DNA of 64,000 nt from Ceratobasidium sp. AG-K (taxonomy: Eukaryota; Basidiomycota; Agaricomycetes; Cantharellales; Ceratobasidiaceae). A model generated the notes under the pieces. The model had not been told where the DNA came from, ran no database searches, and was given only the letters and a program-made list of their open reading frames with translations. The stretch covers positions 9,424,001 to 9,488,000 of the forward strand of contig JAWNGF010000001.1 in NCBI GenBank assembly GCA_037039685.1, given 5' to 3'. A program made the translations under genes and the position numbers. The number at the start of each line of letters is the position of its first letter. Within the stretch, counting starts at the first letter, position 1. Below, in pieces: positions 45,365 to 57,997 of the stretch.

Positions 45365-47280
45365 TTACTTGCCGCCACCCAGCCTCCTCGCGAACTCGAC
45401 GAATGCTCGGACAGGACGTCCGGTCATACCCTTTTCCTGGTATGCTTCTCCCCTAGGGCTCTCCATCGTACCAGCAATGTCAACGTGCGCCCAGCGGACC
45501 TTGCCCTCGCTCTCATCATCTTCGGCGATACCCGAGACAAACGACTTGAGGAAGAGTGCCGCAGTGCAGGAGCCGGCAGATTTTCCTCCCGTCTACGATT
45601 CATGGGTTACTTTGGAAGAGGGAGAAACAGCGACACGTACATTGCATAGATCTGCATTGGACGAGTAAATTTGAGGTCCATAGGACTCGTCGAGGGGCAT
45701 GCGCCAGAATCGGTCGTGCTCTGCCTTACCGGCAGCGCTGAGTTCATCCCAAAGGGAGTCGGAGGTCTATGCAATAATTAGGCCGAGTTTGGGAGAAAAC
45801 ATGAAGTACTTACGCTGAAGACTCCGGAATAGACCGATCCAAGTGCGACATCCATAGCTCCGGTCAAAGTTGCGCAATCGACAATGGTGTGGGGGTTAAA
45901 TTCGGTTGATCCATACCAGAGGGTATCGCTGAGGATCAGTCGGCCTTCGGCATCGGTGTTATCGACTTCAACCGTTTTGTTGTTCATCGCGTAGATCCTG
46001 TTTATCATCCTTAGCGCCATGGCGCCAGTCGCATTACAAGAGCGAAAACTTACACGTCGCCAGGTTTGTTGGCCCATGGCCCAGGCAGGTTCTCCGTAAG
46101 TGCGATGAGGGTAACGACGTTGATAGGACATTTGAGTTTGGCAATGGCGAGGGTGGAGGAGGCGACTGCGGCCGCACCGCCCATATCTCCACGCATAAGT
46201 TTCATGTTCTGGTGGGGGGATTAGAATGCGATGGATTCTCGGCATAATCAACGCACCGCGGGGGGCTTGAGCGAGATTCCTCCCGAGTCAAACGTGATAC
46301 CCTTCCCGACAAACACAAGTGGCTGTGCTGAGGCGTCGGCTGCACCTTTATAGTGGCTAATGGCGGGTTAGAGTGTCATTGACAGCTAGCATGGTTGGAA
46401 TTACATTTCGAGGAATTTGCATGGTTCGGAAGATCCTTTTGCGACAGATAAGAATGTTCGCTGTATGGATATCAGGTCGATTCACCAGACTAGAAAAGCA
46501 GCTCACCATTCCCTTTTCCTCCGCCCAGGCTAGAATGCCATTAGTTATAATCAAAATGCAATCATCTAAACTAACCTTTGTCTCGAACCTTGATTTCGAC
46601 ATTGCCTACGCCCTCAAACTCCTTTTGGATACGTTCGCAAAATTTAGTCGGGGTCAACAGGTTCGCTGGGAGCTCCGTCAACTCGCGGGAAAGGTTTTGA
46701 GCCGAGGCGTAGATCACGCCCGTGTCCCATCCCAATTCACCCGACCCACTCGCGTTAGAAGGAGGGAGGACAGTTACAGGTGCAACCGCGTCTTTTTGTG
46801 CGGTCTTGAGTTGGTTGAACTTGAAGAGTGCGAGATGTGCGCCAACAGCTATAAATAGTTCAAATCAAATCAGGATCTACCAACAGATGATCGGGAGAAC
46901 CTACCAGCAGCATGCAGGTCTCCACTCGTGTCAACCAAAACTTCCTTTGCGCCCGAATCGCGCAGTTTTTTTACACCAGTGCCGACAGCCTTGCGCAATG
47001 CTTCGGGTTTCTTCGCGGCCGCACCGGTTCCAAGAGATACGGCAGCAGCCACCCTCCCAGCATCATCAACGTTATAAAATACTCGAGTCTCACCCGCCTT
47101 GTCCTTGGGCCGTGAAGCCGACCAGAGGTTGGCAATTGACGAAACAGCACCCGAGGAAGGCGCAGTCGGGTCGACAGGTATGAGGTACGCGTCGTGGGTC
47201 ATGTTGCGGCGTGCGATTGTGACTGTCGAGAGGGGCTTGTATGCGCGTGGGGCACGGGGCACAAGTCGACGGAGCATCAA
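45365..47280 (-). CDS. M17 leucyl aminopeptidase
   Basis: Cytosol-type leucine aminopeptidase that removes N-terminal residues using two metal ions. Nine exons on the minus strand (47280-46905, 46848-46576, 46529-46507, 46460-46405, 46356-46257, 46208-46054, 45997-45814, 45766-45641, 45592-45365) give 506 residues. The N-terminal domain runs to about residue 180. The catalytic domain shows [85 protein letters not shown], the signature [30 protein letters not shown] and [11 protein letters not shown]; metal-binding Lys, Asp and Glu residues are in place. The basic start [16 protein letters not shown] with Thr/Ser/Arg could be a mitochondrial presequence, with an alternative cytosolic start at the Met of RRNMTHDAY. 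Exon 3 is only 23 nt. Confidence 0.92.
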
Positions 47281-49130
47281 GCTCGTTCCACGTGAACTGA
47301 TGGGTCGGCACGTGAGATTGGTGCGCTACTAAGCGTTACATAACACACCGCTTTGGCAGGCGACCACCTCATTTCGTTCGATTTCTAACGAGGTAGCCAG
47401 GCAAATGATTTTTTCACTTCACTGAGTGATTTATTATCCAACCAGGAGCAAAAATGTCTATGTTGTTCAGCGCATTCACCCTATCCCGAGGTGCTGCGAC
47501 TATGGAACGTATACTAGTACATTTTGACAAAATCAAACCCCATTAAGAGTTTTTCGATTCCGCCAATTTTCGTAGTCCGTTTGACCGTGAGTTTGAGGAG
47601 GTCTTTCTTGACTAAGAGTAAGAACTAGGTGTGTTGGTCTACTGGGTTAGTGAATGGGATTCGGAGTCCGTATACATTTCCAGGGTAGCTTGTAGCTTAA
47701 TAATTGGACTGGTCCTGTGGTAGTTGAGGGATGCACAACTTGACAACATATTAACTACCAGGTTTGTGAACATGGGAAATTCTGCAGAAGAAACACACAA
47801 AGCTTTCTCAGCGCTCGATGTGCTAAAACACATACGTTTCTATTTTGATCAGTATTTGATTCTTAGACTCGAGTGCGTGAGACGATTATCCAACTACGTA
47901 CGGATTGGGGTATTCGCACGAACAAACCGGCCCAGTGGAAAAACCTGTGCGTCTGTACTCCTCTGACACTAAGAAACATCCAAGTGTCCATTGTTCTGTG
48001 TTCGGGAATGCTTATACGGTATATACATACGTGGATTTTCACAAATGAGGACCCCTTCGGAGCTGAATTGGGACAGATAGGTTTGTGAACGCGATTCGAT
48101 CGCTAACCAACAATGAGTAGGAAGATAAGGAATATCCGCAAACGGTGGACAGCACAGTCCCCACTAACTTGAAATGCGGGCTCACACAGACTGTTACATC
48201 TCGCCTTCCTTATCGAGTCGCGTCCAGAGTATGTCTCGACAGCCCCGAGCACTCGGGATGCTCGATAGAAGGAGGTCGAATTATTGCATCAGATTCGGTT
48301 AGCGTTTGATTCTCACTCTTTCAAGCGGAAACTCATGCTTGGCATGTCTGCCCCAGTGGAACTATAGGGAGATGATACTCTAAGAGATAGATCCACTGGG
48401 CGTTAGACGATCAATGGACCGGGGAAGTGGGGAACATAGCATTATTCTTTAGCACATGTTTAGTGACCCAATCCCACTGATAAAAACTCCAGAAGGGGGC
48501 TGGCGACTTTAGTTTGAATAACATGTGTGTATAATTTGACGCTCATGTGTACTCATAGTGCTGGATTTCCAACATAGCTCGCTGCGACCCAAAGTAGAAC
48601 CCACAGCAGGAACATCTTCTAAAAATAGTCCTCAACTGGCTGATCTGTTCATGACCAGCCGAATGGCGATATCTCATGTCTATTCAATGACGTGAGTTGT
48701 GTACCCAATTTTCACAGGCTCAAAGCCTACTCTCCTATGTGCAGCGACCAAGTTCCCCCTATATATGCGAAGTAACTCAACTGTTCTGGCCGTATGTCTT
48801 TTTTCGATCAAATGTTATTTGTTCAGTATTCCGAGGCCGAGCTCTACGGTGCGCTGCTATAGAGGCGGAGCGGCGTAAGGCCAAACAAAACACAACCACG
48901 TGGAGAAGGACGAGACAGTCGGGCCTTACTTTGCTATCTAACTAAGTCACATTAGCTAATTAGGCGCCCAAGATCATTTCATGTGTGATGCTCAAACTTC
49001 CCTTCGACCCACACGCACAGCATTTTGCACACGTGGGCTTTATGATATGCGGGCGCCTGCATAACCGGGTCGGCAACAATCACACCACACTTTGCCTGCC
49101 CTAATGCATGCCAGCGAGTGTTATATACGT
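47281..49130. other. Intergenic region upstream of the F-box tandem pair
   Basis: About 1.8 kb. The right part (from about 48200) is the first copy of the sequence that also precedes the second F-box gene at +3312 bp, for example the TCCCACTGATAAAA block near 48472 and its partner near 51812. The left part has no recognised feature. Confidence 0.5.
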
Positions 49131-49140
49131 GAGTTTACGA
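49131..49140 (+). promoter_or_regulatory. TATA-like element of F-box gene A
   Basis: TTATATACGT lies about 30 nt before the start codon and is conserved upstream of gene B, within CCAGCGAGTGTTATATACGT. Confidence 0.45.
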
Positions 49141-49165
49141 AGTTGACCTCTTAGAAACTCTGATT

Positions 49166-51299
49166 ATGGACGCTGGGAACAAAATCGGCACCCCGAGCAA
49201 CAGACTTTCCGATGAGCTGATTCATAATGTGCTCCGCTATTGTACACCTAAGGCGATCCTCCGGTTTGCAAGAGTGAGTTTTGCAGTCACAATAGATTCA
49301 AAACTCACATTACAACCTAGACCTGCAGAAGGTACTTTCACTTAGTCGAAAGTTCGAGTCGTCTCCAACTATGCATCGAGCTTTGTGCAAATGGCTTGGA
49401 AATTCTTGGTAGCTTGCGTGAAGACAATGCAGTTTCCTCGTCAGTATTAGAAAATCTTACGCACCACCGAAACAGTGAGTGGTTTTGGTTGCTCCTGGAC
49501 CCCTAATAATTATTTCTTCAAGACTGGCTGGATCTAGAATTCGGTCTCTCAGCCCGGACACTAAGTCAAGAACTGAGCACCCCTTGGAGCCTACATGACG
49601 GAATCTTCGCTTCGGCCATTGCTGTTCCTGTGCCCGAGGAAGACTGGCCAATGAGAATATGGACCATATGTGCTTCTCTTCTGTTCATGTCGCCGAGCTC
49701 CTTAACTACAGCACGGCATGTTGATTTTCAAACTTTGTTTACCGATTATTGTTTCGACTTGGCGCAAGAACTTGCCGTCCTGATCGATATGAGCAACGAC
49801 TGGCCCGAGGATGGAGGGTTAGTAGAGCATTATTGATCACCTGTTTCATACTTATTTCGTTTCATTTCAGTTATGAGTTGCCCCGGATTTTCCTCCGCTC
49901 AACAAATGATGGATTACCTCACCCCTATGCATTACAGCCTAAACTGACTCCTGATTTTGGTTTGAACGAGCAAGAGTCTGCGAGGTTCCGGTTTTCTACC
50001 GCTAGCATCATGGACAACGTCCTGCTAGTTAAATTCACCAACCTACTGCCTGGGTTTAACCCGCATACCTCAGAAATATGGATCTGGGACTGGGCATCGG
50101 GCACAGTACTTGGCAGGATTATTCGCCATAAATCTTACTGTCAGATTTGTTTCCTTGATGCCCAACATTTACTCATTTTTGAGGCTACTCGAACCGAGAT
50201 TTCGTTGGTGATATACACTATACCTGCTCTACATTCTGACTCTCGTCAACCCGAGGTCGTTGCGGCCGAATCGTATTTAATGCTTTCTCCCGCTCTCACT
50301 TTTCAGTTCCCAGCATTGCATGATTCGCAAAAACTCTACGATGGCCGTTGCTTACTGGAATCGGGTGGGACTCGGAGTTGTGTTTTGCGCGCGGGCTCCA
50401 CGACTCTTGCTCGCCTACGGGTTTCAACCATAGCACTCAGGCTGAGACTTGCACAGCGCGAACACTGCTTGTGTGGGGAACATGGGGATGGATCCATGGA
50501 GTTTCGCATTTTCATCAGTGTCTCCAAGTTGTTGGACATTATGGGACATCACACAAAGCTCGGTACAACAACACTACCTTGGAAAGATTGGGGCGAATCT
50601 TCGACTCGCTGGTTTACCTCAGACATTCCGCCGAGAAATATCAGTCGTCGGTCTTCGAGTCGTATGCCGCATGTTTCTGGTTCTCGATACCTCATAACCA
50701 TCCCTGTGCCTTGGCCCGAACAAGAAGACGCCAGTACTAGTGACAGCGAGGCTTCGGGGTGGTCTCGCGTATCGTATTTCCTCTCCGTACTCGATTTCCA
50801 CACCCCGACCGTCAACCGATCTGCCAACCGTGTTACGGACGCGTATTTTAATCTACAGCAGCCCGCGACCGAAGGCGAGGGTACGGTGTCCGAGTTTGCA
50901 ATGAAGGAAGTCGGATGTGTACCCGAGGCTACCCTTGCAGAGTGGTTAGCCTCTGACGAGTGTAGTGGTCAGCGCAAGCAAATATATGCGAAAACGGTTG
51001 GGTACGACACTCCAACAGTTATTAGGGATGGATTTGCCGAGCCGGTCGTGTCTCGGCTTCCATACCGGGCCGTGACCAGGTTATGCCCAGTCCCAGGGTA
51101 TGAATATTGGTTGATGGAGGGAAACAACATTATTGGTTCGAACTCGGTTGGTACATTCATATGCGGATTAATTGAACCTGATCTTAACCATGCACTTCAG
51201 AGGGGCTTCAACACTGGGTCACTTTATACCATCGGTCCGACGGGCGCGCCCCAGGAGGTATCCAACGTAGAGCCTGAGGTAGGCAGTGCAACGTTGTGA
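49166..51299 (+). CDS. F-box protein, tandem copy A
   Basis: Five exons (49166-49273, 49321-49474, 49523-49817, 49871-51146, 51201-51299) encode 643 residues. The F-box-like segment is LSDELIHNVLRYCTPKAILR at residues about 14-33, joined to TCRRYFHLVESSSRLQL. The rest contains beta-propeller-like strands (TSEIWIWDWASGTVLGRI, CQICFLDAQHLLIFE, LDFHTPTVNRSANRVTDAYF), an arrangement common in lineage-specific F-box families of Agaricomycetes. It probably feeds an SCF ubiquitin ligase; the target is unknown. The last intron (51147-51200, 54 nt) could be retained without frameshift; its use is inferred from copy B, where removal is required. The donor of intron 3 is GTTAGT (49818). Confidence 0.85.
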
Positions 51300-52430
51300 A
51301 AATGTATTCTGGGAGTCTGTTTATTCTAGCATGTACTTTTGCGAGACAGTTGTCTAGACAGACTAGTGAAAGTTGTGCCTCGGAATTGTTGACCCGCCAT
51401 CTCATTTGCCGGTGGCGGGGCATGGATCCTGCAGTTGAGACAATAGAACCTCTCTGGTATTGCAAATGTCTCGCCTCTTAGAATAATGTGGCGTAACAAG
51501 AACGTAAAACATAGGCCTTGTACCTGAGTCCAGACGCCATCCAGAACAGCACTCCATCGGAATTTGTTTCATTTGGGACAGAGCTTATCAAGGCACGTGA
51601 CCGTGCGAGATCGGAAGAAGATCAATTTTTTTGAATTTCTCTCTTTCAAGCAAAAAATCATACTTAGCGTGTCCGCCCCAGTGGTGCTATGAGGATATGA
51701 TACTCTACGAGATAGATCCACTTGGCGTACGCTAGACAGTGGATGGACTCGGGAAGTGGAGACCAGAGCATTGCTCCCATGTGGATTCCTTAGCACACGT
51801 TTAATGATCTAATCCCACTAATAAAATGTCCAGAACGCGGCCGGACATTTACTTCAAATGTGCCATGTATTTGTGGTTTGGCGCTCATATGCATTGATAA
51901 TGCTGGATTCCTAACATACCTCGCCACTGAATTATAACTACCCGAGATGCAGTTGACATCAACCTTGAGCATGCATTCACAGAAGTTAAATGATATCTTT
52001 ATATCACCCGTGGGATTAGAAGCCAAACCGGGGCCCGATGAGGAACTAATAGAAGGAACATCTGTTAAGAATACCCCGCAACTGGCTAGTTGGTTCATCA
52101 TCAGCCGGATGGTACCATCTCCTCTCCATTCAATGGCATGAGCTGTGCACCCATTCTAGTAGGATAAAAGCTTGCTCTTCTATGTGAAGCCATAGAATCC
52201 CCCGTGTATATGCGCCAAGTAGCTCATACATTCAGGTCATTACTTTGCTGTCCAACCAATTCACGTTCGCTGATTAGGCGCCCAAGAGTAATTCATGAGT
52301 GGGTTCGAACTTCCCTGAGACCCACACGCACATGAATTGCACACATGAGTTCTATGATCCGCGGGCGTCTGTATAACTGGATCGGCAACTATTACACCGC
52401 ACTATGCCTGCCCTAATGCAGGCCAGCGAG
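51300..52430. other. Spacer between F-box genes A and B
   Basis: About 1.1 kb joining the two duplicated units. The part up to about 51610 matches the flank 3' of gene B, and the rest matches the sequence upstream of gene A. No gene is supported; a frame at 51790-52101 (minus) lacks motifs. Confidence 0.5.
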
Positions 52431-52432
52431 TG

Positions 52433-52440
52433 TTATATAC
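52433..52440 (+). promoter_or_regulatory. TATA-like element of F-box gene B
   Basis: TTATATAC lies about 40 nt before the start codon, in the same context as in gene A. Confidence 0.45.
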
Positions 52441-52477
52441 GTAAAGTTGCAACTTAGATCTCTTGGGGACTCTGATC

Positions 52478-54610
52478 ATGGAGGCTGGGAGCGAAACCAG
52501 CACCCCGCGTAGTAGTCTATCCGATGAGCTTATTACATATATGCTCGGCTATTGTACACCCGAAACAATCCTCCGGTTCGCAAGAGTGAGTTATTGTGTC
52601 GCCACAATGGAATCAAAACTCACGGTGTGTGTAGACATGCAAGAGGCACTTTCGCTTAGTAGAAAGTTCGAGTCGTCTTCAACTATACATTGAGCTTTTC
52701 ACAAATGGCTTGGAAATTCCTGGTGGTTTGAGTAAAGGCGATGCAGGTTCCTCGTCGGTATTGAAAAAGCTGACGCAGTATCGAAATGGTGAACATTCCT
52801 TTTGCTCCTGGATCCGTGAGAATCTAATAATTCTGCCTTCGAAGACTGGCTAGATCTAGAATTTGGCCTCCCTGTCCAAACCCCAAGTCAGGAACTGGGA
52901 ACCCCTTGGAGCCTATATGACGGAATACTCGCTTCTGCCATTGCTGTTCCAACACCCAACGAAGGCCGGCCGATACGACTATGGACTATGTGTGACTCGC
53001 TTCTATTTATGTCGCTGAGTCCCTTAACCACAGCACGCCGTGTTGATTTTCAAGTTTCGTTCACCAATTATTGTTTCGACTTGGCGCAAGAACTTGCTGT
53101 CCTGATAGATATGAGCAGTAACTTGCTCGGTGATGGAGGGCTAGTAGCGCATTATTATCCACCTACCTTATATTTACCCCGATCCATTACAGGTACAAAC
53201 TACCCCGCATTTTCCTCCACTCAACAAATGATGGACTACCCCACCCCCATGCATTACAGTCTAAACTGACTCCCGATTTTGGTTTGAACGAGAATGAGTC
53301 TGCCAGATTCAGGTTTTCTACCGCTAATATCCTGGAAAACATCCTACTAGTTAAATTCACAGATCTTCTGCCTGGGTTTAACCCACATACCTCAGAGATA
53401 TGGATCTGGGACTGGGTATCGGGTACTGTACTTGGTAGGATCGTTCGCCATGGATCCTACTGTCAGATTTGTTTCCTTGATGACCGGCATTTACTCGTAT
53501 TTGAGACAAAGGAAATGGAAATTTCACTGGCGATATACACCATACCCTCGCTGCCTTCTGGCTCCTATCAGTTCAAGGCTTTTGCAGCAGAATCGAATAC
53601 AATGCTTTGGCCAACTCTCGTTTTCCAATTTCCGTCATTGCACAAATCGCAAAAGTTTTTCGATGGCCGTTGCGTACTGGAATCAGGTGGCACTAGGAGT
53701 TGTGTTTTGCGCGCAGGTTCCGCTACCCTCTCTTGTCCCCAAGTATCGACCCTAGCACTCAGAGTGAGACTTGCCGAGCGCAAACACTGCTTATGTGGGA
53801 GGCACGGAGACGGATCCATGGAGTTTCGTATCTTTGTTAGCGTCTCAAAGTTGTTGAACACTATGGAACAACACACAGAGTTAGGGACCACGGAACTTCC
53901 ATGGGAAAACTGGGGTGAATCCTCAACTCGCTGGTTCACTTCAGACGTTCCACCGGAGGGCAGATTGCGCTCATCTCCGACCCGGATACCGCATTTATCT
54001 GGTTCTAGATATCTCACAACTTTCAAACTGCCTCAACTTGAAAGAGGGGAGGTCGGTGACGGCGGTATTCCAGAGAGCCCTCAAGCAGCGCATTTTCTCT
54101 CTGTGCTCGATTTCCACACTCCCACTGTCAATCGATTCGCGAACCATGTCACGGATGCCTACTTCAACCCTCCACAGCCTGTGACCAACGGAAAGACGAC
54201 CGCATCTGAGCATGCGATCAAAGAAGTCGGTCATGTCCCAGAGGCCATGCTCAGAGAGTGGTTAGCCTCAAGCGAATTTTCTGCCCAACGCAAAACCGTA
54301 TATGCAAAAACGGTTGGGTACGACACTCCAACTGTTATTAAGGATGGATTTGCAGAACCAGTTGTTTCCCGGCTTCCATACAGGGCCGTGGCTAGGTTAT
54401 GTCCAGTCCCAGGATATAAAAACTGGTTGATGGATGGAAATACTATTATTGGTTCAGACTCGGTTAGTAAATTTCCATCCAAACTTATCTGAACCAGTCC
54501 TAATCCATACGGTATAGATAGGCTTTGGCAATGGGTCAATTTATACCATAGGCCCGGCTAGCGGGCCTCAAGGGGTGTCCGAAGCAAAGCTCGGTGGCGA
54601 AACGTCGTGA
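52478..54610 (+). CDS. F-box protein, tandem copy B
   Basis: Five exons (52478-52585, 52635-52788, 52845-53139, 53193-54462, 54518-54610) encode 639 residues; the first three exons have exactly the lengths of copy A. F-box-like segment LSDELITYMLGYCTPETILR, then TCKRHFRLVESSSRLQLYIE. Downstream blocks IWIWDWVSGTVLGRIVR, CQICFLDDRHLLVFE and LDFHTPTVNRFANHVTDAYF match copy A. Intron 3 (53140-53192) starts GCTAGT where copy A has GTTAGT, so a GC donor must be used to continue into YKLPRIFLHSTNDG. If the GC donor is not spliced, the product would stop shortly after exon 3. Otherwise no lesion is visible. Confidence 0.83.
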
Positions 54611-55077
54611 AAGGTCTTCTGAGAGTATAACTATTTGAATTTACATTTTCAAATGGTTGTTCTGCTTCGGTCTGCAAGTCAAAGCCCACCTCGAGTCTTT
54701 GACCCGCCATCTCACTTGCCGTCGGTCGGATCCTGCTGTTGAGTAGATAGAACTTCTTGACGTTTCAAATATCTCACTTCTTAAAATAATGTGGCGAAAA
54801 AGAACCCATAGGAACGTAAAACATAAGCCTTGTACCTGAGTCGAGACGCCATCCAGAACAGCGCTCCATCGGGATTCGTTTCATTTGGGACAGAGCTTAT
54901 CAAGGCAGGTGACCGTCCGAGATCGGAGAACATCAATTTTTTTTGGGTACAGCCACCGGCCGGGATTCCGACATCAGTCAAATTACCCCGCAATGAGGTA
55001 AGAAAATGCTGGAAAGATAAATAGGCCCTTGCCATGTCAGGAGACCTCAGTGTCGATTCTACCTCCAGCTCCGGCCT
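54611..55077. other. Intergenic between F-box gene B and MFS gene
   Basis: About 470 bp, mostly the 3' flank of duplicated unit B. A 149-codon minus-strand frame here (54781-55230) is a shadow; no gene is supported. Confidence 0.45.
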
Positions 55078-57217
55078 ATGCACACGACCAGTGAACATGA
55101 GCCTCTCGTCCCTCACCCCAGTGAGCGCAAGGCGCGGACACCGCTCCCCAAGCAGATATACGTGATTATGATCATTTGTCTGGCGGAACCCATTGCGGCG
55201 ACCGTCATCTAGTGGGTTACGACGGAACAACGTGAGTTTTCATTTACTGACTATTCTGATTCACCCTCAGCCCGTTTATCATAGAGCTCGTCAGCTCTCT
55301 CAACGTGACCGGTGGCGATGACCGAAAAGTTGGGTATTACGCCGGGATGATTGTGAGTGGATTTTTCTCACCATGTCTGTCAACTCACGTTATCCGCTTA
55401 GGAATCTATTTTCTTCCTCACAGAGACCTGCCTTATTCTCCATTATGGTCGTCTTTCGGATAGGATCGGCCGCCGCCCTGTTGTTCTCTTTGGCCTCTTT
55501 GGCCTCGCCCTCAGCATCACCTCGTTTGGACTTTCCCGAACTTTCTTTGGGTTGGTGTTCTCAAGGGCACTCTCCGGTGCGCTCAATGTAAGCACCTCTC
55601 GTCTTGTTTTTATACGCTAGCTCATTACAATATCTTAGGGCAACGCGGGGGTCATCAAGTCTATTGTGGCCGAGCTCACAGACTCGAGTAACCAGGCACA
55701 TGGCTTTGCCCTCCTTTCCGTTATGTGGTATATTGGCTCTACCCTTGGTCCCCTTATTGGTGGTACCTTGTCCAGGCCCGCTGAACGCTTTCCCGAGATA
55801 TTTGGTCGTTCGAACACAGCGTGGCGCAAGCTCCACATGGATGGCTTCTGGAACACGTATCCGTACTTTTTGCCTTCTTTTGTGGCGGCCTGTGTAGCGG
55901 CGTGCGCTTGGTGCGTCGCCCTGGTCTTTTTGCGCGAGGTGAGTAGGGGTTCAATCTTGATTTTTTCTCGTTGTTCGTGTTTGGTGTTTCTCGAGGGATA
56001 AACACGACGAAGCCCCAACCCTCATCTCTCACCTCGTGACCACCAAACGCAGAAGCCCGATTTTCATCGAGTTCGATCTTCATCTCGGAATTGTTCCGGG
56101 TTGGTGGTCCAGGCTGCGGTCCGAGTTCGATTATCACGTCACTTACCCGATACGGGTGATTGTTGCATTGTGTCCGTTCGGTTCGAGAGCCCATCGATTA
56201 CGGAATCTCGTGACCGAGCACATACTTCGTCCATTTCTATTCACTCTCTGAACTCTAACTCGCCTTCTCATCTATCAGAGTCAATCAATGCTAATACATC
56301 ATTGCTAGACACTCCCCTCGAAACGCGTTCATCTCGTGTGCAAGGCTACGTCAAATTATGGCGCAATCGAATGGAACGCGGAATGTGCACCAGGTACTCA
56401 CTCCGACGTGGGGATTACGGGTCTGCCTGGCGGTGGCCCTACAAACGCCCCCGGTTATCCCGAAAGTGCATCATCGGCCGATGACGTCTGTCCTCAGCCA
56501 GGTGGACTACGGGCCGTAATGACGCCGCAAGTTGGCTGGGCCGTGGGTAACTTCACGATCTTGGCTCTGGTTGATGTCGCATGGGTTGTTCTTCAGGTAT
56601 GTTCGCCATTAATGGTTCTCACCCCAGAATTATTGACGGCTTTGTAGCCGCTTGTATTCGCAACTGCTGCCCCATATGGCCTCGGTCTCTCTCCATCCAC
56701 GATCGGGTACATCCTCGCTGCCCAAGGTCTATTGGGCGGTACACTCCAGGCTACATGCTTCCATCGGATTCACGCCCGCTTCGGAGCGATCAAAGTGTAC
56801 CGTGCCGCATTGGCCGCCTACGCGATCATGTTTGCTACCTTTATCGGAATGGTCAAGTTTGGACTGGATTCGTGCATTGGCAAAGCACTACTTGGAATCC
56901 ACGTTCTCGTGAGCTGTGTTGCCTCGTTGGGCTTTGGTACGTTGCGTCCCCTCGTGCTCCTCGTCGATCTAGGCTAACTCCGATTTCAAGGCTGCACGTA
57001 CATTTTGATTTCTAGTGCCTCACCCTCGCGTGCTCTTCTTGGGACGACCAACGGCCTCGCTCAAACGTCGTGCAGTTTGGTGCGAGCACTCGGTCCGGCT
57101 GGAGCAGCAAGTTTGTTTGCGCTGAGCTCGGGAGAAGGGTCCGAGACGATGGTGTATTTGGTATGTATTAGTGTTGTAGGATTGGCAGGGGGGTTGAGCT
57201 TGGGGTTGGAGGAGTAA
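55078..57217 (+). CDS. Major facilitator superfamily transporter
   Basis: Drug:H+ antiporter-type MFS permease in the plasma or vacuolar membrane. Exons 55078-55211, 55271-55352, 55402-55587 and 55639-55938 give the first half: TPLPKQIYVIMICLAEPIAA (TM1), YPFIIELVSSLNVTGGDDRK, YYAGMIESIFFLTE, the A-motif HYGRLSDRIGRRPVVLFG, RALSGALNGNAGVIKS and the motif-C region WYIGSTLGPLIGGTLSRPAE. A long hydrophilic loop follows, with uncertain exon limits (about 55990-56330). The second half includes NFTILALVDVAWVVLQ, LVFATAAPYGLGLSPSTIGY, YAIMFATFIGMVKFGLD, and ends GLAGGLSLGLEE at 57217. The start at 55078 was chosen because it opens the frame leading into TPLPK. Substrate unknown; similar fungal proteins are annotated as ZRT/membrane or MDR transporters. 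Confidence 0.85.
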
Positions 57218-57997
57218 GACTGAGGAGTAGGATCTAGGTTTCTGTAGCGCTCTTTGTATGTACGTTCGTTGTGTGTTTGGGTTTATTGTTTGTGCAATGG
57301 GTATCTATGTGGGGATAATGTAAATTATACAATTATCGCGAATTGGAGCGAGCTTGAGGCTTGTGCGATAGCCAAAAACGCGCCCTTGAACAAACGGGTA
57401 GAAATAGCCGACATTCGAAAGTTGGGATTCAGACTCGGGATATTGTAGAGGGGTTATTACTGAATAGGAATACAGTCAACGTCCTTGACTTGTAGGTGGA
57501 GTACACCATCAAACGCTAAGCGAGATGGTTTCCTGTAAACATGTACATCGTTGCTTCAGTTGTGGCTTCATTACATAATATACCTCTTCTAGCAGCGTTC
57601 CTTGAGGCTTGTATTCACGATACGGGAATATTTGAGCGTAGGGCTATTAAGACTGTCAACCATAAACATCTCTGCTAGTTCCGAGTGCGAGGTGTGTTCT
57701 TGAGGTCGCATACATGGAGTATATGGGCATCGTCATGTACAGCTACCAAGTGTCGAGTGGCGGTCTTGGTCATCGGAAAAGCCGAACGAAGCTCCACGCT
57801 CCTGCAAGTCAAGGGCCTGCAAGTCAAGGAGGTTGACTGTACAAGTGTCACCCAAAAGTTGTTGAGTTGACCGTGCCGATGTTTTCTTCGTAAGGTGTCG
57901 TATTACTAAGCTAAGGCCGAAGCTCGGTTGTCTTAGCGCCGCGCGTATCTGCCACTTCCCCACCACAAGCCAACAGTCAAGGCCATTTCTATCTGCC
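57218..57997. other. Intergenic between MFS and NACHT-WD40 genes
   Basis: About 780 bp. A short direct repeat (CCTGCAAGTCAAGG, two copies near 57800-57832) is the only pattern seen. The last part is the upstream region of the NACHT gene. Confidence 0.4.

Larger units (their letters stand above)
48230..51600 (+). repeat. Tandem segmental duplication, unit A
   Basis: F-box gene A with upstream and 3' flanks is repeated at a period of exactly 3312 bp: start codons at 49166 and 52478, and the 3' block TACCTGAG at 51521 and 54833. Outer limits are approximate because the flanks have diverged. Confidence 0.75.
51542..54950 (+). repeat. Tandem segmental duplication, unit B
   Basis: Second copy of the 3312-bp-period duplication, carrying F-box gene B. 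Its 3' flank (about 54830-54950) runs into the upstream region of the MFS gene. Confidence 0.75.
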
